64,000 nt of DNA from contig BDSI01000115.1 of NCBI GenBank assembly GCA_003117195.1, forward strand, positions 310,001 through 374,000, given 5' to 3'. The first letter of the stretch is position 1. Each line of letters starts with the position of its first letter. The DNA comes from Eudorina sp. 2006-703-Eu-15 (Eukaryota; Chlorophyta; Chlorophyceae; Chlamydomonadales; Volvocaceae). The notes below the pieces were generated by a model. The model was given only the letters and a program-made list of their open reading frames with translations, did not search any database and had not been told where the DNA came from. The position numbers and the translations under genes were made by a program. This document shows, in pieces, positions 46,301 through 58,200 of this stretch.

Positions 46301-49300
46301 GTGGGGGGCTGCGGGGATGGAGTGAGGGGTTTGGCACGGCAGGGGGTTGGGGGGGGCGTGTTGTGACCCATCTGAGCGAAAGGCGCTTCCAAACCGATGC
46401 CTACCGATCTCGGATCACTAGAGGACAGCTACAGGGTGGGGCGGCCCGCTGGAGGTGCTTGACCCGCTGCCGTGCCGTTCGATCGGGCTGCTGCCGCTGC
46501 TGCTGCTGCTCGATCGGGCAACCAGCATCCCTGCATCCAAAAACATCGTCGTCGTGGTTGCCGTCGTGCTTGCCCCATCCAGAGCGGCCAAGGCAGCCAG
46601 CAGCGCTGTCACACGTCTAATGCTGCTGCGGAACTCCCCGATCCCATTGTCCCCACTCCGCTCGCCCCACCTGTCCCCTCCCACTCCCCCGCAGCCACTT
46701 CCCCCAGCAGCTGCTGCCCTCGCTGCCCGCCTCCGACAACCTGCTGCTGCGCGCCCTGACGGACTCCTGGCTGGACCCCGCGTGGCGCCACAGCGAGGAG
46801 CGGCAGCACACGGTCACGATGGGGCTGGTGCTGCGGGCGCTGCTGGAGCACCCGGCGCTGCGGCAGCAGCAGCGGGAGGCCGTGGGTGCGTGGCGGCTGT
46901 GCTGGCCCGGCGCGCCACCCATGAACGGGGCTAGGGGAACGGGGAAAGGGGGGGCCGCCTAAAACATGAACGGGGCCAGGGAACTAACGACGTCCTGTAC
47001 CCACCCACCCACCCACCTCCCACCCACCCACCCACCCACCCACCCACCCACCCACCCACCCACCCACCCACCCACCCACCCACCCACCCACTCACCCACC
47101 TCCCACCCTCCCACCCGCCCCGACGTGACAGCCTGCTGGCTGCGCGCCAACATGACAGTGCTGCTCTACCGCCCGGAGCTGGTGGCCTCCCTTCTGGACC
47201 GCTGCCGGGGGCCGGGGCCGCCGCAGCCGCGGCCCGCTGGGACCGGGCCACAGGCGGGCGCGGACGCGCCCCCCAAGGGCGCAGCCGCGGACCCAGCAGC
47301 AGCAGCAGCAGCCCGCGGCGGCGGCGGCGAGGGTGAGGGCGAGGGAGAGGGTGACGGCGACCCGGCCTCGCCGCTCGTGTTCTACCCGGACGAGCGGGAC
47401 TTCGTGCTGCCGGTGGGGCTGCTGTCGGGCCCGGAGGCGGCGCAGGCGGAGGTGCCGCTGGCGCCCGGCATGAGCCTCATGCTGGCGTACGCGGTGGACC
47501 CGGACGAACAGCTCGCGAGGCAGGGTGGGTGGACAGGAGGTTGGTGGACAGGAGGTTGGTGGACAGGGTGGGTGGTGTCGTCGTGTATGCTGTTGTAATG
47601 CGGTAGGCAAGGCAGGCGTGCGTGCGTGACGTGCAAGGGGCGTACCCGCGCCAGGACGGCCTGGAGCCGCAGGAGCGGTCGCAGAGAAGCAGTCGCAGAA
47701 GCAGTCGCAGAAGCGGCAGTGGGTACGGAGGGCCTCGTCCTTCTTCCTGGCCCGTAGGCCGCGCCGCCCGGCCGACTGCAAGTCCCCTTGACGCGCGCAG
47801 CCCTCACACCTCCACCTCCGCTTCCATTGACGCGCGCAGCCCTCACCTCCGCTTCCCAGGAGACGCGCAGCCCACACCTCCACCTCCGCTTCCGCCCGCC
47901 CCGCCGCGCCGCCGGTGCCCAGGTGTGGAGATGCTGCTGAGCCGGGGCGCCCGAGTGGACCTGCCCTGCGCCCTGGGCAGCGAGGTGCTCGGGGCGGACA
48001 GCGAGGGCGACATCTCGCCCCTCGTGGTGCGCGTCGGGTTTGGGGTGGTGGTCCGACGGGTCGGGTAGGGAAGGGTGGGAGAGCGTAGGGAAGGGTAAGG
48101 ATCGATAGGGAAGGGCAGGGAGGGGTATTGGCGGTGCCTGCATTTCGCGGAGGGGGGATGTGGTGGGGCCGACGGCGTCGTGCGACGTGCTTGGGGCGGG
48201 AGACGTGCCTGCCCGCTTGCCCGGAGTTGTGGCCAAGGGTAAGGACGGGTGCACCGCCCCGCCTTCGCACGCCGGCTTGACACTCTCTCTCTCTCTCTCT
48301 CTTCTCTCTTTCCTCTCTTTTCTCTCATGTTTGGTTCTCAACTTGGATGCGCTCTTGTTACCGCCCATTCATTGCAGTGGAGTCCCGCCCTCCCTGATTT
48401 TTCAACTCTCTTTTCACCTTCGCCCTGCTCCCGTCGCCCACCAGGCCGCGTTCATGCCGTACCAGCGCAGCCACAGCCTCGGTGAGTGTGGACGGGGCCA
48501 GGCTCTCCGACACTGCACCGCACTGCGCTGCACCGCACTGAGCGGCAGCGACACCGCACCGCACTTAGCGGCAGCGGCACCGCAATGTGAAAGCCCTGCC
48601 TTGCCCTGAACTGAAGTGAACTGCCTGTGTCGTTGCCGTGCCCGGCCTTGCCCCCGCGCGGAAGTGAACAGACTGTGTCGTACCGTGCCCTGCCGCGCCG
48701 TGCCGTACTGCATGCCGCCCCCCTCCCGAGCGCGCAGTGGAGTTGCTGTGGCGGCGGTACTCGGAGACGCACCCGGAGCTGGCCACTCAGGAGGCGGCCA
48801 CCCGCATGCGGGCCGCCGCGCACTCGCTCTTCCTCCGCCTGCCCGGATGGCAGGGACCGCTGGACAGCGCCGCGCGCGCCGCCGCCGCGGCCGCCGTGAC
48901 GGCGGCCAAAACGGGCGGTGGCGGCGGCGGCGGCGGGACCGCCGCCGCCGCCGCCACGGCGGCGGCTGCGGCCGCCGCGGCGGCGGTCGCGCCGGGCTCG
49001 CTGGTTATTGAGGCCACGCCGCTGGATTGCTCTAGGGAGAGGCTCAGGGATCTGCTGGACAGCAACGTCCTGGATTACGTGGATAACCGGAATCTGGATC
49101 TGGTGGAAGCTGCCCTGACGGAGCTTCTGGCGCAGCTGTCGAACTTGCCGGCGAAGCCGCCGCAGTCGACGCCGTCCGCGGACGCCGCGGCGGCGGCGGG
49201 ATCTAGCGACAGCGGCGGTGGCGGCGGCGGCGGCGACGGTGCCGCCGCCGATGCCGAGCAGAATGACGGTGGCCACGCCGACCTTGCCACCCAGCTTGCC

Positions 49301-51917
49301 ACGGTCACGGAGCGCCTTGAGCGCGCTCACGCCCGTCTGGACGAGCTGTACGGCAGCGAGCGTACGGACGCTGAGGTAGCGGAAGACCCCGAGGTGTGGC
49401 GCGTGGAGGCGGCGGTGGAGGCGCTGGTGGCGGTGCAGCGCTGCCTGCAGCGCGCCGCCGCCGCCGCCGCCGCTGATGCCACCGGCGGCGGCGCCGCCGC
49501 TGATGCCACCGGCGGCGGCGCCGCCGCCGCCGCTGGGGGCGCGCGGTTCGAGCTTCCCGCCGGTGTCGCCTTTGTGGAGGTCATTGCGGCGCGCATCGTG
49601 GGCCAGCCCGAATGGGGTTTCTCGCGCGGCCTACTGCTACAGCTGGGGTTGTGCCAGATGCGACGCGTGTTGAGGTCACTGCAGGCCGACGGGGGTGACG
49701 GCGCCGCCGCCGCCGCTGCCGGAGGCAGCGGCACCCCCGGCGCCGACGGCGGCGCGCAGGGCGTGGCGGCGCAAATGGAGGTGCTGCGGCTGTACTACGC
49801 GGAGTTGCTGCGGGGCTTGTCGGTTCCGGAGCGGCGATTGTTGGAGGATCTGGTTTTGGCGCTGGAGGCGGCGGATGATGAGCGGCACCTCGATGAGGAG
49901 CAGGAGGCGGCGGAGGTGCCCCCGGGGGTGGTGGCGGCAGCGGCGGAGGCGGAGGCGGCGCAGCAGGTTGCCGGGGCGGCGAACACTGCCGGGGCGGCGA
50001 ATGGCGAGGGCGCGGTGGCGGCGGAGGCAGCGGAGGCGGTGGGGCGGGCGGCGGAGCCAGTGGGAGACCGGGTGGCGGCGGCGGCGGCGCCGGTGCAGCA
50101 TCGTACGTCTCCGGCGACAACGAGCTCCGAGTCCGGCTGCCGAGCTGCCGTACCAGCCAAGGCTGCTGGGACGGCCGACGTTCCTGGAGCGAACCACGCG
50201 GAGACGCGGCGGCGGCAGGACGAGGAGCAGTCGAACACGAGCGGTGGTGGGGCCACCGCCGCAGCCGCCGGCAGCGCTGAGCGGCAACCAGCTCCCTCCG
50301 GCAGCAGTAGCAGTAGCAGTAGCCACAGCAGCAGCGGCAGCAAACCGAGCGGCAGCAGCCGTAGCATGGGTGCGGTGCTGTCTGAAGACGCGCAGGTTGT
50401 TGCGTCGGAGGTAAGGGGCGCAGCGGCGGCGGCGGCGGCAGCGGCCCCGTCGAAGGACATCATGTCCCCAGAGGCGCGACAGGCCATACACCGGGCGATG
50501 CTTCCCGGGGAGTCCTTCGGCGAGTCCACCAGCGATGACGACGGTGACAGCAGCGACGGTAGCGACGCCGCCGTCGGCGGTGCCGACGAGGACAACGACG
50601 CCGACGACGCCGGTGGCGGCCGCGGACTCGTCGGGCCCGGCTGTGATGACGGCGCCGCCGAGCAGCGGCGGCGACAGCAGGCCGGGGCTTGCGGCGACCT
50701 TCCTTGCTGCAGCGGCTCAGCGGCGGCGACGGCGGCGGAGGCGGCGGCGGCCAGGCCCGCAGCCGTAGCCGCGGCCACAGCGGCGGTGGCTCCAGGGCCG
50801 TGTCGTGCCTCATGTACTGGTGGCAGCGGGAGCTGGAACGGCAGCGGCGGTGGCAATAGTAGTAGAGCCAGCGGCGGCGGCGGCGGCGGCGATGGCGGCA
50901 GCAGCTGCGGGCGTAAGGAGAGGAGTGGCTGTGGCAACAGCCAGGGCCGAGGCAGCAACGGCGGCGGCGGCGGCATGGAGGGGATTTCGGCTACTGCCGT
51001 GATAGAAACATCCGCGACAGGTGATACATTGGTTGTGTCGTATGTACAGCAGTACGGGCACCAGCAGGTACATCCGGAACAGCAGAGCCAGCGGCGGCAC
51101 CGGAAGGGCAGGGGCGCCGCCAGCGGCGCCGGCGCCGCGTACGGGCGGCGGCGGTCGTGTCGCGCGTACGGCAGCGAGAGCGGGGCCGTGACGCCGGAGG
51201 CATTGAAAGTAGTAACCGGCTGGATCGGCGGCGGGGAGGGCTGGCGGGATCCTGAGCTGTTACTCGGTGGCCAAGGTGCCATGTCACTGCCGCCGAATGT
51301 ACGGCACCGCCGCGGCGGCGTCGGCGGCGACGGCAGCGGCTCGTCCAACAGCTCCGACAGGGAACTGGTGTCGTACGAGTACATGGGCGCCGCGGTGATG
51401 TTCGAAAATGACGAGGACGGCGCTGACGCCGATCGCGCCGGCGGCGCCGGCGGCGGTGTCGTCAAGTACGGTAGCAGCGCGGCGAGCAGCGCGTACGACA
51501 CTCCGTCGGAAGGCAGCGGCAACGAAGCGGGTTCACTGCTGGACGCGCAGATCCGCCGCCTTAGCGGTGCCGATGCCGCCGCCGCCGCGGCCGTGGCCGC
51601 CGCCGCGGCGGCGGCGGCCGCTGGCCGCCGACTCAGCAGCGGCTCGATTGCAAGCTCCGCGCAGTCGTACGGCAGCGCGCAGGGTGGGTACGGATCCGGA
51701 CACGGGTACGGGCCCGAGTACGGCTTGGAGAGCGCCGGGGGAGACACGGGCGCGCTCGAGTGCGGAATCCCTGGCGGCGCCGGCGCGGGCAGGAATGGCG
51801 CAGTCGGTTCGCTGCTGCCGCCGACGGCGGCGGCGGCGGCGGCGGCGCATCGGGCCCGCAGAACCGGGGGCCGGCGGCGGAGCGGCGCTATTACTCACCA
51901 CCGCCCGCGGCTGCCCA

Positions 51918-51951
<34 letters not shown>

Positions 51952-52257
51952 TGACGGCGCGACGGCGGCGGCATCGCCGACGGGGACGGTGTATGCACGG
52001 GACTCCGCTGGCCACCGCGGCTGCGGCGGCGGCGGCGGCTGCGGCGGCGGCGGCCAGCACCGCCGGGCCCGGCGTGTGTCCACAGCCAGCGACTCCTCCA
52101 CGGCCGCATCAGCCTCATCCCGCTCCTCCGCAAGCGTGAACTTCATACCCCGACAGCTCACCGTCGGCGCTGCCGACACGGCTGCAGCCGCCGCCGCTGC
52201 CGCCACCGCCGCCGCCTCGACCCCTTCCCGACCGCAGAGTCGGGGGACCCTTGCACC

Positions 52258-52293
<36 letters not shown>

Positions 52294-55200
52294 GGAGGGC
52301 ACTGAGCGTGTCCCGCGAGTGGGTCCGGCATACCATTGCCGTACGAGTGGCAGCAGTGACGATGGCGGGGCCGCCGCTGCTCCAGCCGTCGTGGCGCACC
52401 ACGGGCCGGTCACGGCGAGTGCACCGGTGTCCCGTACCGGTTCTGGCGGCAGCGCCGTCTCCAGCGGCGCCTCCCTGGACTCGACCCAGGCGTACATCGT
52501 ACACAGACCCGCCGGCGGCCGCCGGTGGCAGTGCGCGGGGCGGGTCTCAGAGCGGCCCATACCTGACGTGCCGCGCACGCTGAGCCGCAGCGATGTCTCC
52601 GGTCAGGAGTTCGTACACACGTACGACAGTAGCTGCGATTTTGCCGACGGCGGTGACGATGACGACGGCGGAGGCCGGAGCGGGGGCTCATCGCGGGTTC
52701 GGAGTCGCGGCAGGTCCGGCGGCTCGACCGCGGCGGCGACGGCGGCGGCGGCGGCGGCGATGGTCGGACATGGCGGGCGCTTTCGGGATGTCGCGGCGGC
52801 GCGGGCGGCCCCGCCGGGGCTCCGGGCGATGGCGGCAATGGAGGCAGGTTTGGATCTGGATGACTTGGTGGAGGTCAGACAGCAGCGCCAAACCTATCCC
52901 TGCGGTGGGAGGCTCCCAGCTGAGGCTGGCCGCTCGGATGTCTCGACAGCAGCCGCCGCCGCAGACGCTGCGCAGCAGGCGGCGACAGGCGGCAGGGGTC
53001 GCCGCCGCTTGATGGCCCGCCGTACGCATGCCGTACCTAACTTGAGCAACCCGCCCGGGCAGTTCGCGGCGGGGTTGGCATGCGCGCCGGCGGCGGCGGC
53101 GGCGCGGCCGCCGATGGCGTCCCATCCGCCACCGCCGCCGCGGCGGCGGTCCGGGGATCGGTTGCGCAATGACACCAGCGACGGCGGCGTCGGCGGCGTC
53201 GGCGAGGACATGAGGCGGCGGAGCGACAGCCAGGCGTCGTACGTGTCTGAGGGATCGACAAGTGCGACCTTCGACGCGGCGGTGGAGGCGGCGCTTCGAC
53301 GGTTGAACGACCCGGCCGCCGCGTCGGATGGCAGTGTCGAAGCCGGCGGCGGCGGCGGTACTGACGTCAGCGGCGGAGATCTCAGCGGCGGCAGCAGCGT
53401 CGGGTACTGTCCAAAGGCAGGAGCTGCGGCGGCGACGGACGTCAACGTCGGCAACGGCAGCGCAGGTGACGGCACGACTCGACGGCCGCATCCGAAGCTG
53501 CGGCCGTTGTTCCCCGGGGGGAACGCACAAGCGCTCGACGATGGTGGCGGCGGCGCCGCCGCCGCCGCTGACTCCGACGCCAGCAGCACGTCCACTCAGG
53601 AATGGCCGCCTCGCCGCTCGCGCAACGCTGCTACTGCCGCCACTGCCACTACATCGGTTGTAGCCACATCGGCTGTCGGCGGTGTCGCCAGCGGCGCCGC
53701 CGGAGGCGGCCCTGCTGGCGCAGGTTCCGCGTTCCTGGCGGCGACGGAAGGCGATTGGATGCCGCCGCGTCGCCGCCGCGGATCGTACGGCAGCTCCGGG
53801 CCCGACTCCGACCCGCCGGGTAGTGTGGGATTCTCCGGACGGAAGCCGGAGTACGACACGGGACCTGGATCCGAATCCGAGTCCGGTGGCGCCGCCGGCA
53901 GCGTCGAGAGCGATGGCAGCGACGGCAGCGATGGCGGCGGCGGCGGCGGGGCCGGGGCGGGCGGCACTTCGCATTCGTCAAGACCGGTGCCCGTCCCGCT
54001 GTACTCAGATTCTGACACCGAGGGGTGTAGCAGTAGCGGCACCGGTGCCGGACGGTACCGAAGTATGGCCGCGGGCAGCCGCAGTAGCGGCAGTAGCAGT
54101 GACAGCAGCAGTAGCGCCAGCGCGCCGCCGTACGTCCGTGTGTACGGCGCCAATGCTGCATCGAACACATCGTCGTCCGACGGCAGCGTTACGAGCAGAC
54201 CGACGCCGGCGGCATGCCGCCAGTCGTCGTCGGCAGGAGCGGCGGCGGGGCGCGGCGGCAACGGCGGCGCCGCAGCCGCCGCCCCCGTCGACGCCGTCGC
54301 CACCGTCCGAAGCCCTCGGTCGTTGACGCTGTCGACGTCGGCGGCTGTTGGGGCTAGAACTGCAGCAACGTCGAGCACGGCTGTAGCGCAAAGCGCGGGC
54401 CGAGCTGTGGGAGATTGGGATGATGACGAGGCGGCGGCGGCGAAGGAGCAGGGTGGGAACGAGGATGACGACTCCCCAGGGGTCAGCGGCCGCCATGACA
54501 GCGGCCCCGGCTTTTTGTCGCCTGCCTCTGCCGCGCTCCTGCAGCGCACCGCCAGTACGCCATCGCCGCAGGTGCCAGCCACGACGCAGTTGCTGCGCCC
54601 GCAGAACTCCACGCCTACCCCTACGCAGACGCCAGCGCCGCTGCCGCCGCCGCCGCAGCAGCAGCAGCAGCCGGCAGCCGCCGCCGCGGCCGCCGCCGCG
54701 TCGATCGCGCTCTCGCCATCGCCAATGCGCGGCGTCGCCGAGCGGACGCTCGCGGCGCTTCTCTCCAATCTGGCGACGTCCGCCAACGTGGTCCCACGGA
54801 CCCATGGGTCGCTTTCCAACGGCTCGACGGCGCAGGGCGCACGGGCAGCGGCGGCGGCGGCGGCGGCGGCTGTAACCCGCACAGTGCCCGGCGGCGCGGG
54901 GACCGCTGCGGAATGCAGCAGCGGCGGCGGCGCCGCCGTCCCCGAGGGCGCGCTGCAGCAGTGCTACGTTCTAAGGCTTAGTGGAGCTGCGCCGGGGGCC
55001 GGTCTGGCGGCGCCGCCGCCGGCGGTGTTGCGGGTAAGCCAGCCGTGACCAATGTGACCCGCGGGTCGTCGACCGCACAGCCACCCGGGTGTGGGGATTG
55101 CTGCCGTACGATCCCTGATCACTCTCGAGGTTTCATTGCGTGCATTGGTTTCATTCTGCGCCCCCTTTGTCGTTGTCTATCGGCGCATTGCAACCCCAGG

Positions 55201-58200
55201 TCCTGTCCAGCGGCCCCACCGACGGCGCTGCGCTGTACGGCTGGGCGGCGGAGCTCCGGGCGGCGTTGGTGGCAGCGTCCGGGTGAGTGAGTGTCCTAGA
55301 CATTTACGAAGGCAAGAGTCCTTATCGTAAAGTACTGCTGTCGTACATTCCGTACATGCACCGCATCGTGACCCAACTACCCGGCCCTCGCCCTGCAGCT
55401 GCGAGCACCAGCGGTTGGTTGTTGTAGCGGACGCGCGCAGCCGGCCGTGGCCATCCTGGCTTTCAGCCCTCCGTACCGCCATCGTGGGTGCCGTACTCGG
55501 CGCCGCGCTGGAAGGCGCCGCCGCGGCCGCCGCTGCTGCCGGCGGCGCGGCCACCGCCGCAGCCGGCGGATCCGAGGACGGCCGACGGGGCCGACCCGCG
55601 GGTCGGCGCCACTGCCCGGAGTGGCTCCGCCAGACCGTGCTGCTACTGCCGCTCTGCCACCTGGTGGTGCCGTACGGCGGGGCCTATCTTTACCAGGCTG
55701 CCACGAGGGCCTCCCAAGGTAGGGATCAGATGTTGAGAAAAAAACGAGGCGCATGACACACTTTGCCGTTCCAAGGACCCCTTTGCCAGGGGATCGGGGC
55801 TATTGTAGGGATAAGGTGCGGGGATGCCGTTGCTTAATCCCGCGTCTATACACCATCCCGACCCGTGTTGCCATCCCGCCGGCCATCCCGCCCGGCCGCC
55901 CACCTTCCCGCCCGCCCGCCCGCCCGCACCCCGCGCGGCAGAGTACCTGGCGTCGCTGCCCCCGGCGACCTCGGGCCGCGCCCCCGCCCTGTCGCGCCTC
56001 TGGCTGGACGAGGAGTGCCTGGCGGCGGCGGTGGCCTTTGCGGAGGCATACCCGGGGAACATGTACGGCAGGGCCATCCTCACGCAGCTGATGAATCGCC
56101 AGGTGCCGGCGCGGCGCGTGGGGGAGTGGGGAGGGGTGGGGTGTGGGTTACACACCGTTAATACGTTCTACTTCAACGGCGGCGTCAGCCAACCGGACAA
56201 CTACTACACAATCGGTGATTGTTTCGCGATTTCGCTGTCTGTATTGACCAAAAAATGGGGGGGGGCATGTTGGATGGAGGGGTAAAAGGAACTGGGGAGT
56301 ACGGCAGGCCGGGGCCGTTAGGACCCCTGGGCCAAAGCGTGGGGAAGATGGCCCATGGTGTGCCAGGCGTTTTGCTTCGCACGCTTTGTGTGAGAAGGGA
56401 TGGCTGCCTCAGGGCAGGAAGGGTGCACCTCACGACTGCCACCTCCCAAGCTTATTCTGGCTGGCGGGTTCATGGAAAGAGACTGAGGCGGCACCCCCCG
56501 CCGGAGGCACCCATGCGGCAGCCCACGGGTCACATGAAGGGGAAACGGACAAGGTCTCTTATGTTGTTATGTCACCCCCATCGTCTCTGTGTGTGCTTTC
56601 TGTCGTACACGTCACGAAACCCGCAGGTAAGCCGCGCGCTGCTCCGCTCGCCACGCTACGGCCTGCGCGGCGTGGCACGCAGCGCCGACACGCTGTCGGA
56701 GGTACTGTACGGCAGCGGCTGCGGCAGCGCGGGCGGCGGCGGCGGCGCCGCCGCCGCCGCGATGTGGCTGGCGGGCCCCGGGGGCCAGCTGCCCAGCGCC
56801 GCTCAGTCGCTGATGCTGATTGATGGGGAGGACGGCGAGGAGGAGGAGGAGGAGGGCGCCGGCGAGGAGGGAGGCATCGGTGGTGGTGGTGGTGGTGGTG
56901 GTGGTGGTGGGAAGCGGCGGGGTCGCGAGCAGAACGGCGCGCCCGAGCAGGGCGAGGAGGCGGAGCAAGAGGAGGAGCAAGAGGAGGAGGAGGAGGAGGA
57001 GGGACGGGCGCTGCGAGCCGCCAGCGTCACGTGCCACGTGTTGGGGTCAGCTCTGAGCGCGGCGCGGCAGATGCAGGTGAGGGGTCGGGGCGGGCGGGCG
57101 GGTGGGGCACAGGGAGTGTCAGTCGGTTGGCAACGATAAACGTCCAACCGCCCAACCCGGGTGGGGTGGATCCGGCTGCGGATGTGGGGACCGATGCGGA
57201 TGGGTCCGGGGTTGGATCAGCTGGCCTCTCTATCTGGTGCTCATTCATCGCGGTCAGGGAGGGAGGGCTGCGTCGACGTGTGACAGACGCGTAGTGAGAC
57301 GTTCGTACAAAGTATCATAGTCACTCGTCCGTACATTATTCGGGCCGTTATTGAGAACGCCTCGTCCCGGCGGCGGTGTCGTGTTGGTTAGTTAATTGAT
57401 TAGTGGTGTGCCGCTCTTGTCTCTGCCCCACAGGCTGTCTGGCGGGCGACGTGGCCGGGAGGTCACGCGCTGCGACTGGCGTCGTACAGGTACGACATGG
57501 CAGCAGTACGGGCGCAGCGTGGAAGGGTCATGCCCGGTATCGCTCGCGATCTGGATCAGGGACGTTTGGTTCAGAGCACAGGTGGAATTCGTGTGGGCTG
57601 TGGTGGTTCGGCAACGATAAGACAGCTGCGTGTGTGTGCAGCAGGGCTGGGCTGGGTTGAGGTGGGGTGGGGTGGGATGGAGCGGAGTGGGTGGAGTGGG
57701 GTGGGCGGACGTCCGAAGTTGATGGAACGCCGGTGTGCTGGAGGCGTGGTGTGGTGTCCTCTCGTCGGCGCTGGTGCTGCTGCTCCTGATGGCATGCCGC
57801 TGTGCTCGTGCCGCCGCTGCCGCTGATGTCGCTCCTTATACGGTTTGCCCATGCTTCTGGTGTTGGTGCTGCCTGGTGCTGTTGTGCTGTTGTGCTCTTG
57901 ATGTGCGGTGCTGCTCTCCGTCCCCTCGGATATTTTCCCTGGCAGCAGCACAGTATAGATATGTCGACCAATTGCCAATATCCCTCCTCCGATATCCCTC
58001 CTCCTCCTGCTCGTGTGCCTCCTCTCCTCCTCCTCCGCAGCTACCTGTCGGCGGCCGACTACCCGCGCGCGGTGGTGCGGTCGCTCAACTGGTGTGTGCC
58101 GCTGGTGCTGGACGGCGTGGCGGACCTGTCGGAGCTGTTGGCGGAGATGCGGCTGCTGGCGTCGTGGCCCGCCACAGCGCTGGTCATGGCGGAGGAGGTG

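Noticed and set aside
49795..51747. 650-codon minus-strand frame opposite the ankyrin-like gene
   Set aside because: It is the antisense shadow of the Ala/Gly/Ser-rich exon; GC-rich repeats keep all frames open.
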